Assembly: GCA_950295325.1 (NCBI GenBank)
Contig: OX485803.1
Coordinates: forward strand, 65,053,554 to 65,117,553
Source of the DNA: Polytrichum commune
Lineage: Eukaryota; Streptophyta; Polytrichopsida; Polytrichales; Polytrichaceae
Length of the DNA stretch: 64,000 nucleotides
Direction of reading: 5' to 3'
Under the pieces are notes generated by a model. That model searched no databases. It was not told the DNA's origin and was given only the letters and a program-made list of their open reading frames with translations. Shown here in pieces: positions 11,300 through 23,400 of the stretch; position 1 is the stretch's first letter; every line of letters begins with the position of its first letter. The position numbers and the translations under genes were made by a program.

Positions 11300-11570
11300 A
11301 GGGAAGACCGACCACTAGTTTCAAATGCAACGATTGAGTTTGAGAAATAACCAGTTGAAGTTCAAGACGTCGGGAAAATCACCGCCCATTTCGGAGGAAT
11401 TCTAGAGAATATGCCTCAACTTCAATGAAGAGAAACTGAACGATGTCAATATGTTAAATGGTTGGACTTGGAAACACTAGGATCTTGAATGATTATGCCC
11501 AACAATCTCCCTAGATATTGCACCCCCACCATCAGAGATGTATCAAACTGGCCTCTGCTAAGGTGGATGG
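11300..11570 (+). repeat. Dispersed LTR-like repeat A
   Basis: Aligned blocks with 50,520-50,815 include TTGAGTTTGAGAAATAACC, CACTAGGATCTTGA and CAACAA plus CTCCCT. No coding. Same family as 1-95 (minus) and 42,205-42,262 (minus). Confidence 0.65.
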
Positions 11571-12300
11571 GTCATAACCCCCTAAAGGTCGAAGTGAACA
11601 TTTTTGTCCATGTAGTCATTGTTGTTCAACAATAACAACATACACGTCTGCATTATAATCTTTTGATTTTGGACGTGTGGATGGTTGGAAAATTGTGTGA
11701 ACAATCTTAGTTGCATAAAAGATGCCATCAGAGGTGTCAATGTTCTTCAGTAAGTTGTTGGATTAACTTGAACTGTTTTAGACGATTTTGAAAATTGGGA
11801 ATATTTTTCTTTGATCTTTAGGGAGATGGCTACTTTAGTGTTTGTTAGCCCCACTTCTCTTAGGTTACGAACCACATGATTAGTACAAGATGGTTAGCAA
11901 ATACAAATAGAGGCCATAGCCACTCTCCTCTTGATGTTTGGAGCTTCTATGAATATCATATTCATTGTCAAGTGAAGATTCCCATGCTCATTAGATGATC
12001 ATATGGTCCCCCAATTATATTGACCATTGAGCCTAGAATGGTCAACAAATTTGGAGCATGTATATTTTTGGTGTAGTTCCAGATTAGATCCACATATAAC
12101 CACATACCATGTCCGATTAATTATGATACAACTAAATTAAGCACGCCAACCTCTATAGTTTTTAAAACTTGATGGGCAAGATGGAGTTGCTTGCCTCACC
12201 ATATACGTGTATGTATCCAAAACTTTCTTTGACCACTCATTATGGCATGTAGCGGAGTCTTATTGAATTTGATGAATCAAAGAGGCCTTAAGACATGTCT
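11571..12300. other. No gene seen
   Basis: AT-rich sequence with no supported frame or repeat structure. Confidence 0.5.
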
Positions 12301-12560
12301 ATCACCATGCCCTACTTAATTACGAAGCAATACACATTTTTATTCTTGCCCATTAGGCCTAAAAACCAACTAAGGGTGGAAGTGCCCTTTAGATGCCTAA
12401 AAGTAGCCTCAATCTCTCTCCACCCCCCCCCCCCCAAATGTTTATGGTATGTGGCATCACAAACATGTGTGTATATCATGTTGGGCCCACCCAAATTGGG
12501 TACGAGCCACCGCATCCCTACTACATTGCAACTCTATATATGAGTTCCATGGCAACCTAT
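12300..12560 (-). pseudogene. Possible Ty1/copia pol fragment
   Basis: A minus-strand frame contains W-x2-IEATFRHLKGTSTLS, resembling the YLKGT block that precedes RNase H in copia polyproteins. The preceding glycine run comes from a 12-base C homopolymer (12,422-12,433), probably an expansion. No other copia domain is visible, so this rests on one motif. Confidence 0.3.
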
Positions 12561-13370
12561 CCACCGGCACAACACGGTTCATGGTATTTAGTGTCGCTTA
12601 CTATTCAAACTTATGGAATGCTATAACTTCTTACTCAAAGATTTCATTTCCTATCAACAAGGGTTGAATTGGTTGTTTAGATATTATAGAACATAGATGG
12701 CTTCACTTGTTTTTCAAAAACTACATCCTCAATAAACTAAAAGTTACAGCTTTGTGTAGTTCCAAATAGGAAGTGACATTAAATTCCATGAACAACATAC
12801 ACAGGTCGCGCGATTCCTCAAAAAATGGACATGATAGTCAAGCATTCAAAGTGACTCTCATTGCGCGTCCAAGTTATGCGGAGTGAGCTCTTGTTCCGAA
12901 CAATTCCTCGATGATCCTTGGAACAATCCCGAGTGAAAGCTGATATCATTTATCCATTTCCAAACATTGTTGACTTTTGTGTCCATACTATTCTAAAATT
13001 TTGATGTGGACACAGTAGTCCAATGTCTTTTTAAAACCCTCACAAATGATGTAACCAACTTACATATATCCATCAAACCTAATTTATTAGGAATTGTACA
13101 CACAAAACACATAGTACAGCTATATATATATACCGTGAGCACCTCGTTCTCTGCAAGACATGAAACTCGGACCAGAAACAAGGAAACATTGGAGAAAATG
13201 ACTTGAATATTGCTCTTTCTCCTCTTTACCCCTTTGATTTGGGAGACCAAATTTATCCCAAGTGTGGAGGTCTTCCAAGCCACTTGATTTCATCACCGGT
13301 GACGCATAAGTTAAGAAATTGCAAGACGCAACTGCAAAAAATGTTGATGCTGACATGTCAGTAAGGAACA
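12561..13370. other. No gene seen
   Basis: Weak open frames on both strands (for example 13,120-13,407 minus) show no family features. Confidence 0.5.
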
Positions 13371-13374
13371 ATTT

Positions 13375-13530
13375 TGTTTTATAGTGGACTCTCCAACCAC
13401 ATAACATTACTTAGCTGATGAGTTGTGTTCAATTGCTTTGACTTCAAATTCGGTATGAAGCAATGGGATTCTGGCATCCAGAGTCTTTATTCTCGAATCT
13501 ATTGCTAGGCCCTTGAATACAAGTCATTAG
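13375..13530 (+). repeat. Second copy of the 3,225-3,425 repeat
   Basis: Shares TACTTAGCTGATGAGTTG, TTCAATT, TGACTTCA and a GTCTNTT block in the same order with 3,285-3,420. No coding and no termini defined. Confidence 0.6.
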
Positions 13531-13740
13531 GTGAGTGATGTTATGCACAATGTACACATTCTCAAATCATGTGCATGCCATGTTCGACGTCACTAGTATC
13601 AACGCAGAGCACCTGGAAAACAAAGATCTTGGTCATAACTCGTGTAGTCAATTGGCACACGTTGCTATGAAATTCATAAACTTTTCCTGAGCTAATTTGT
13701 TTGCATCCAAATTTGGATAGCCACCAATCCCTTGTTTATG

Positions 13741-14330
13741 TAAGGTATGTGAGCCTTTGTCGTCGCTCTTCTTGATTGAACACTATATGTGAGGGGTACT
13801 ATAAAGTGCTATCTAGTTTAAGACTTTGTGTGTTGTAAGCTAATAGCATGCCCACACTTACTGGCGTGGACGACCAACGAACAACTGCTACCAATAACGG
13901 CCACTTTTAACTCCAATTTGCCAGCAAGAGCCACTGGATGCAACCGATGCTAGTAGAACCCGTTCGATGGTGGCCCACACTAGTAGGCATGGGTGAACTA
14001 TAATTTTGAATTGGATTTGACATTGTCTTGACCAATGTGGATACAACAGGTGGCAAAATTATACCAAACAATAATTATCTTGCGTCAAACTAGACATCAC
14101 TCTATGCTATATGACAAGGCCTCTAATTACGAACATACACCACAAGGACAGATGTCATGGTGAGTTGGGCTGTAAAACACAGGCACCATTCGAGGTTCTA
14201 CAGCTGAATCGCACATTGATGTGGTCATTCAGAGAGGAGGATAATTGTCATTTTGATTTCTCAGTTCCTATTATGATAGTTGATATCACAATCTTTACGA
14301 TTCTCAATTGCTAACCAGATGAAATGTGTT
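13741..14330 (+). mobile_element. Repeat B copy (TAAGGTATGTG-type ends)
   Basis: Starts TAAGGTATGTGAGCCTTTG and runs through blocks shared with 17,268-17,830 (TTTGTGATTTACAATTGC-like and GGTTCAATAG-like words). Right boundary unclear. It lies just beyond the 3' end of the large minus-strand gene. Confidence 0.5.
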
Positions 14331-14499
14331 TCAGTCCAATCCAACGACCACGATTATCTGGAGTTGGAAGTGCTTACAATAGAGCCACATACGTTATGGA
14401 ATTTACCAATTTGTTTTAAAAACTCTCATTTGAGCAGATTGATTTATATTGACAGTAAGGTCACATGTTTATTGTACATGTTTTGTAGCTTACTGCCAA

Positions 14500-17400
14500 T
14501 CACACACTGGAGCTCGCTTCCGAAGTCTGCTTGACATTCACCAACGCTCGAACATTGGAGGCTAGACTGGTCATGAAAGAAGTTCTCGTGACAATTCTTC
14601 GAGGAGGCTTATTAGATTGCAGTGCTGGCGATGATGGACCCCTAACTCACAGAAACGAGTTCTCAATGACATGGAATTTAAGCATTGCATACAATGATAA
14701 TAATAATAATAATAATCATTCATTAGTTACCATAAATATACTGTATTAGGTCAGACCATGCGGGATACAATCATATTGTTCTCTCCAATTGAATACTGTT
14801 ACAAGCAACAATTTGATTAACAAGCCTTCCAAGGTAAATTTTTACGTACTTGTTTCCAAGATTCATCTCAATTTGCTGATTGTGTGGAGGATCAGCAATT
14901 GACAACTGCAACTGGCCACTCTCTAATTCCTATATTCGGCCACCATCACAATATCAAGTAAATATAGGTATAAATGTTGATACATAGATAGTCTACAAAT
15001 TGAACAGAGCTTTCATAGAAAATGCGGTAGACATGCCTAATTCCAACTTAGCGACAATCTGGACACCTATATATATTGGAGTGGAGTGTGGCTCAATAGT
15101 CAACATAATTGTGGGGACCCATATGACCATTTAATGAGCAGAGAATCTTCACTATGATGAATGAATAAGATATTCGTATGAGCTCCAAAATCTTGAGACA
15201 AATGGTTGCGGGCAAGATTTGGATTTGCTAATTCATCTTGCACTAATTGCATGCTTCTATTTTGTACGAGAAGCGGGTGCAGAGAGGAAGGATCCATCTC
15301 AGGCACGTCTTACTTTAGTGTGAACATATAGACTTACCGAGTCATCAATGTGTGAGATTTGAAAACATGTGTGATCAGTACTTTCATGGTTCACGCAATC
15401 TGAACATACGATCTGTCCGAAATTGGTCATTGGTTTGTCCACCACATTATCTTCACTACTTGCCATTGATATCCATTCCAACCTGTTAAACGTCACCAAA
15501 AGATCATTAATATCTCAAGTTAATAATTTCAAGATCTATGCTCCCAAAACTGAAAAAGTTGCATTCTAATGTACCTTGAAGAGGGATTGTGGTCAAAGCC
15601 TCCATCAATTTGTTTTAGAGGTGCTTCGTCATGAATAGAATCTTGTGGAATTGCATTGCTGGATGAATCAATAACATGCGAGTCAACACCATTCTGCAGT
15701 ATGGTGCAAGTGAAAATTGTGAATTTCTTGGCTTTCCGGAAATTAAGTGGCCTTTAAACTGCCCACTTCAAATCGAGGCAGCAGCTATTGCCCATATATA
15801 TATATATAGGTCCCCTTCAAACCTGTTGATTATTGAACTTAAGATAGTTGACAAACTTTCAGCATATAATCCAATCTTTTTTAAACACATTTTTCTTTGG
15901 TGTCTATTCTTAGATTTATATCTAACCACTTACCACTCACATATAGGTGTTTGAATCTTAAGATAAGTAACTGAATTACGCTCACTTATCTTACATAACA
16001 TTACTTTGAGATGAGTAGAAGTAAGAATTGATGTCACAAACTAGAGACCTAGAGGGACTAGGCTTCTACAAACGTGTAAATCATCAAAATCTCATATATT
16101 CAACTTTCGAGTGACTACCTCATGAAAGTTTGAGGTCATCGCTTCAGAAGATTTGTCATCGATGATTGGTTGAGAAGTTAGTTTTGTTTGTGATGGAGTG
16201 CTCAATTTCCTCTTCTTTGTGAACATGGATTGTTTTGAAGCAATATCTTCTTGTGACTCCCTATTCAAAAATTAAAACATATGTTACTAAGAAATTCCAC
16301 AATAACTTGTGAATTGTAAAAAAAATTAAAAAAAAAATCCACCACAACCATATTAAATTGTAGCTTACTCTAGCCTACCTCATGATGCTCAACGAGAATG
16401 GCGGTTCAAGGGAAGTGTTGTTAGAGCGCTTCTGCATAAGTTTGGCTTCGCCTCCAACCTACATAGAGAATAAATTGTTAATACGAAGCACTCAAGAGTT
16501 GGAACATGTGCTTTGGGGAAAATTATATGCTAGGAATTGAACATGAGGAGTTTAGAGCTTTCAATTTTGTCACAAATGATATGCCTCATTTAGGAAGATG
16601 GGGAGTTTATATGTTAGAAATTTTCGAACATGTGTATTCTGGAGAATGTTTTGAAGTAATTCTGGGGACACATACGACAGCTTATAATTTACACCGTCAA
16701 TCCCTGGAACTACCCCAATTATATTTGCATGTCCATCTTCCATCTCCAAAGCCCTGCAAAAGGTGTTGCAAACATTCAGAATCTGGAATGCACTTCAATG
16801 TTCTGCCTACCTATGTGGCTGCACAAGAATGCCAAAAAGCACAAAGTAATTCGATTTCATGGGTACTTAGAAAAGCAGACATTCTATTTAAATTTGACAA
16901 TGAAAGTCAATGGTAGTAATATAGAGAGTGAGTACGTAGTACTTGAATCCTGAAAGGTTTTATACATATTAATTGGCAAGTATCTGACAAGTCCTTCAAA
17001 CATTTGGATGCCATAAAAGTTCATGATTGAACAAAATTCTTACCCCATATTGGATGATGTGCAGCTCGAAGCCATGGCTAGCCTCTTCAAAAGTGTTAAA
17101 TCCTGAGGATCATTTATGAGGTCAAACCTAGTCTTGTACTCAAGCAAACAACGACTCTTTTGGTCATGCTTACAAAAACAAATCTTTCTCAAAAGTGGTA
17201 CCCAACATTATTTAATTGTTTCAGCATCAAAATGAAGTGTATTGATTCATAGCAATATTGAAATATAAGGTATGTGGGCCTTACGTGGTCACACTTCTTA
17301 ATCAGACACCTATTTGTAAGTGCTATATGGCAAGGTTTGTAGTTAAGGAAATCACACCAGACTGACCCATGTTATGATGCAATTGAAGTATGTGCACAAT

Positions 17401-20400
17401 ACAAACATCATTCTAGGTTCAATAGTTACCACAATTGGAAAGACCTATATGATCACTTAGAGAATGAGAATTTTCACTTTGATCTCTTATAACTTGTGCA
17501 TTAGTGCACAAGGTTCATGTGGTCACCTTATTGGACCATGTCATCGGGTTCAATATTTTCACACAAAAGTGGGAGAAAGTCATGATTGCAATTATCTAGA
17601 TTGTATGCAAACTTCCCCAACTTATTGTTGCATTGTGGTGGACGTCATCAATGATTACGTCCCCCTGCACTATAGTAAAAATTACTACATGATTAGACTA
17701 GTGTTTTCCATCTTCTAAATTGGTCAATTTGCCAGTGACTAGACCATGTTATCCTTGTAGTGAATTCATCTCCTATTTTGAAAGTTGAAATTTCAATCTT
17801 TGTGATTTACAATTGCTAATTGGATGAGTCAATCCAAGGGCCATAAGTTGTATGTGTAGTTGAAATTGCCCACTATAGGGGCGCACACCTTATATGAATT
17901 TTATTTACTTAGGATGCATGGGAAATACATTGAAGATATGCACCTCAATCTTTGATGCTTGTGAAATTTTGGACACTTGTTTCCCTTGCTTCATCGGAGG
18001 AGCTTTTGAAGGTTGATGGGAGGAGGCCAAAGTAGTACACCTTCCAAAGCAATTTGGCTGGAGATTCTTGACATCTTTGTTGCCTAAATATGGTAGTCTA
18101 TGTTGATGCAATACACCAAGAAGCTAACATTAGTTGCAAAGTGTCATGAATATAAGATTATATTTGTACTTTGTGTGCGGTGATTAAAAGGAGAATTAAT
18201 AGAGTATAAAATGTTGATGAACTTATACTAAGTTTGTAGCTTTAACTATGTTACAAATAAATTTTGCAATATTCACTTACTTACGATTGGATCTCTCACT
18301 ATTGTTGTCAGTTGATGATGATATTGCATTGTTATCATCACCAGGAAGTCTTGCATTCTTAGTTGGTCCCTCACATTGTTCACACTGAGCATGGAAATCA
18401 AAAGGTTAAATACAATCCAACCGCAATATGAAACAATATTGGCGAGTAGGCTTTAAATAAGACTTGCACCATTTATTTCAACTTCGAAATAGTGTGGATA
18501 ATGGATAGAGTGCAAATGTCTTAGAATTAGAGTGGAGCACGTCTAAGAGTGCCGAATCTACAAAATCACAAGCGGAATGATGTGTCACATGGCTTGGCAT
18601 AATTCATGTATCAATGAAGGTGTGACTATGATATATGACATGTTGTGATGCACACCAAAAACAACGGTGGTGCCACATTACACATACACAAGTGTTTCTA
18701 TATCAATCGGCTTCAAAATACATCCAATTGTGCACACCTAAAATCAAGGGTATTGTGATCACAAAGAATATGCTAAATGGTCTCCAAAAACATATAAACC
18801 AAGTGAAGGCATAGCATAACCCATGTGCAACACATGGCAATTTCATCAAGTACCTATCGTGTAACACACCGTGAACACAAACAAGTGAGTGAAGGCTCCA
18901 ACATAGGTACTATTTGGCCATGGATTACCAATTTAAAACTTCAATGACCTTCATGTTTATAAGACATTGCGAGCTGAATGTGGCATGCAACTAGTGGCCT
19001 TGCATTCTTACAATCTTAAGGTGCTAGGTAGGATCATAAACCAATCACTCTCCAAGAGCAAAATGGTTCTTAGACATCGTCATGCTTTCTCCATCCAAGG
19101 AGGCATGATAGCATCCATAATTTATAGATTTTGTCCACGATCTGATTGGTTATGATCTATAACCAACTCGAGTAGGTGGATGACTCACCGCATTTGCGGC
19201 TTGTCATTCACTGTCCTCGTGCTGGTAATCTAGTTTGTAATAAGTCATTCAATAACCACTTTATCCCATACAAAAGGTGGGAGTGCATGACCAACATGGG
19301 TTACACAATGGATGCCCCTATGTGACCACAATGGGTCACATGGGTGAACTCTTCACTTAGAAATACCCTAAGAACTCAAGATACTTATGGTTCAAGTATG
19401 TTGAGTTGCATGGCTTCCATATCCACCTTGAATTGCTAATGTAATGAGATGATCAACATGTAAATTCGATCGCTCTAATAAATATGCAAACATTGCAAAA
19501 TGTCCACGATAGGTGGGCTTATCTTACCTATTTGCACTAATTCTGCAAACTTATTGTGTTTCCTGAATTTGATGAATCACTCACCTGGTTGCTTGTTGGG
19601 ATGTTGGATTCTACTTGGCCAATTGTCTGCACATCCCTTGTCACCGACTCCCTCTTCATCCCTCCTATTGTGTCCATGCTTATTTTGCAACTTCCAAACT
19701 CTCTTTTCAACTGTGGTGGTGAGGTGCCCAAAATATAAGGATTCCAACCAAGGTTTGTTTCCAGGGCTTTGTCTGATGTCTCTGGTTTCACCTTTGTTGT
19801 TGAAGAATTCTTCCTTGCAATATGAGAATTGTTGTTTTCAGTTATTTGGTTTTGTGTTGTTGTTCCAGATAACATCCTAATCTTTTCAGTAGACGGAGGG
19901 TTGCTTTGAGGTTTTTCTACTATTGACCTCTCAACATGAGGATTTTCTTCTATTGGTAGAAACGCCCTTCTTGCAACTTGAGGAGGATTTTCTACTCCTG
20001 TTGGTAGAGGTATGCTTCTCTCAACATCAGGAGGATTTTGTGACGTTGTTAGAGATATCATTCTTTCAGTATGAGGATTTTCTTTTGTTGGTACTACTGT
20101 TGGTAGAGACATCCTTCTCTCAACATTATGAGGATTTTCTACTGTTGTTAGAGACATCCTTGTTTGAATCTGAGGACTTTCTCCTGTTGGTAGAGACATC
20201 CTCCTCTCAGCATGACGAGGATTTTCTACCGTTGTTAGAGACATCTTTCTTTCAGTGTGAGGGTTTTTTCCTGTTGGTAGAGACATCCTTCTCTCAACAT
20301 TAGCAGGATTTTCTTCTGTTGGTAGAGACATCATTCTCTCAGCATTAGCAGGATGTTCTACTGTTGTTAGAGAGATTTTTCTTTCAGTCTGAGAATTTTC

Positions 20401-23400
20401 TCCTATTGGTAGAGACAACCTTCTCTCTGCATCAAGAGGATTTTCCACTGTTGGTAGAGACATCTTTCTCTCAACATTAGGAGGATTTCCTACTGTTGTT
20501 GGAGAGATTTTTCTTTCAGTTTGAGAATTTTCTCCTATTGGTAGAGACAACCTTCTCTCAACATTAAATGGATTTTCACCTGTTGGTAGAGACATCCTTC
20601 TCTCGACATTAGGAGGATTTTCTATTGTTGGTAGAGACATCCTTCTCTCAGCATAAGGAGGATTTTCTATTGTTGTTAGAGACATCCTTCTTTCAGTTTG
20701 AGGACTTTCCCCTGTTGGTAGAGACATCCTTCTCTCAACATTTAGAGGATTTTCTGGTGCTATTAGAGACATCATTCTTTCAGTCTGAGGATTTTGTTCT
20801 GTTGGTAGAGAAATGATTTCAAGATGCTCATCTATTCTTGAAAACTTTCTTTCAATTTGAGGATTGTTTTCAGGTTGGTCTTGTGTTGTTACAAACATAT
20901 TCCTTTCGGTTTGAAGATCAATATCACCTGGGGTTTCTGTGTTGAAAGATGGAGTTCCTTCAGGATGAAGGTTACCACTTTCAGGCAAGGTTTCTGTTGT
21001 GAAAGACTTCTTACTTTTAGTATGAGGAGGACTACCCTGAGACTGAGTAAGGATTTCCTCATAGGAGTTGAGGATCGACTTTCGCTGCTCAACTGTGCTT
21101 GATACAGTCTCAATAGGCTCAAATTTGAATTGGTCGATGACTGTAGCTTGTAGGGATGTAAATGGATTGATCCACCATGCACTTTGTGCTGCATTTTGAG
21201 ATGTGTCCACATGTTCTTGTTGTTGTTCAGCATCATCAACAGTTTTTGATCCTGATTCATCCATATTTGTTTGAACACTTACACCCATCCTCGGCCACCA
21301 TGAATATTCCTCCTCTGGTTCACGGGGTGAGGTTTGTGATGCATTTGATGTCACATCGATTCCTGTGGTCCTCGCTAGCCAACCTAAAAATGTCTCATCC
21401 TCAGTTACAGTTGATGTTTGTACGCCAATCTCTGATGGCTGCTGAGCAATGCTACTACTTTCTTTGGACACTTTGGAGTCATTTTGTGTTGACGAGTTTT
21501 GATTGTCTACGTTATTACTTTGGCTGGATTTGTCGGTACCAAAATGCAGACCCATCGCAGAAGGTAGGAGGCAAACACTCGGACCACATAAATCGTGAGT
21601 ATCACTCTTCACCTCAATGTTCGTGGGGGCATTGGCAATGATGTTTGCAATTTGTTGTTTGATATTTGCACTTGATGCAAATGTTGAAAAATCTTCATGA
21701 TGAGTATCACCTGATGGAGAACTTGCTGGTAAGTATGGATGGGCATCATCATCACATGAGAAAATGTCTGCAATTTGGTTATTAATGTCTGGTTTTGATG
21801 CACTACTTAACATCATCGCCTTTCCCATTGCAACGGCATTTGATATTACTATGACATCGTCACTTTGGGTCTCACTATCTACAATACGTGGAATATGGGG
21901 GCTCTCAACATCTTCTGTAGTCGTCGTTGCAACAACTACAGATTCAAATTGAGATTTTTTTCTTGGAGGCACATTCACCGCTGGGGAGGATGAGGGGCGG
22001 CGGTATGGGTCTTCAAGTGCAACAAAATACTCAGGGTTACAACTTGGTCTTTGGATGTATGGCGACATCATCTTGGGAGCCATGACTTTATAATGATTTT
22101 TGTCTTCTTTGTGTAATTGATCATCACGAGGTTGAGTTGCCTCCAAATTGTTTTTGACTTGGATGTATGGCAACATCTCGGCGGGAGCCATAGCCTGAAG
22201 ATGATTCTTGTCTTCTTTGAGTAATTGATCATCATGAGGTTGAGTTCCCTCCAAATTGCCTTTGGCTTGGATGTATGGCAACATCATCTCCGGAGCTATA
22301 GCCTGAAGACGATTCTTGTCTTCTCTGAGTAATTGATCATCACGAGGTTGAGTTCGCTCCAAATTGTCTTTGGCTTTGGATTTGGTTGGCACTTGCAAGC
22401 ATTCGGGAAACCTAATACGACGCTCTTTGCATTGTGCTTTAGAAACTTCTTCACATTGTGAAAACAAACTCTCAAGCATGCTGAGTTCGTCAAACAATTG
22501 CCTTGACAACTGCCTTTTCTTACCACAACTAGCAAGCTTATTCATTGACTCATCCACATGATCACACCAACTCGAGATTGCATCTTCTCCAACTCCACCC
22601 AAGTTCAAGCAATTTTCCGAATTAACCTTGAACCTGTCATTCATATCTTCAGAGGGTAAGGTCACCGGGTTATTATTCTCCCGTTGTCCCACCACACAAT
22701 TCGATTTTCTCGTCTCATTCCACCAATGTGAGCCAATGCCTTTTGGTGCAACTTCTTTGCAAGGCCAACTTAGGTGTGTTTGTAGATGATCTCTTTGATC
22801 TTCTGTGGGTGTCAGGGAGGGCGGTCCACATCGTGCATGATTTGATGAAGATGATGATCCTCGATGGTTGGGAATGTTTATCATCTCTACTGGCTCAACA
22901 ATATTCTTCATTCTTGAGAGTGGAACACACTCATTTCCTTTTGATGAGTACACACATGAGTTTAAAACAATTGAGCTTTCCAACAATGCCCCGTAGATCG
23001 TTTTGATTTGTGTAGGATCACTGCACTTCAACAGAAGTTTGTAGAGCAGGATAGGCCGGCTCGGGGATTTCTTCGGGTAGGATGAATTTCTTTTTACATG
23101 GTTTTCTTGCATCTTGTTCAACTTTTTGGGAGGTTGGGTAACGCTCTCATTGAGAATTTTGGAGCTTTTGAGTATGGCGGCCTGCAATCGATTGACTTGC
23201 TGTGAGTCGTAGCATTCAACCAAAATCTCGTACTCAAAAGTGGGCTCTGGTCTTGACGAGGATGATGATAACCTAGGGTTAAGATTCTTGTCCTCCACAT
23301 TGATGAAATTGGAGTTTACATGGTCCTCCAATCTCTTGTTGTTAGGGAATAGTCCATCGTAATTCATACTTGGTTGAAGCTCCTCCTTTGCCTCCTGATG

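Noticed and set aside
16506-16916. 136-codon plus-strand frame
   Set aside because: Lies antisense in the intron between exons 5 and 6 of the large gene and has no recognisable domain.
19923-20303. Plus-strand repeats reading LLLVETSFSQ
   Set aside because: Antisense shadow of the RRMSLP coding array; no start context, and the minus frame joins to neighbouring exons.
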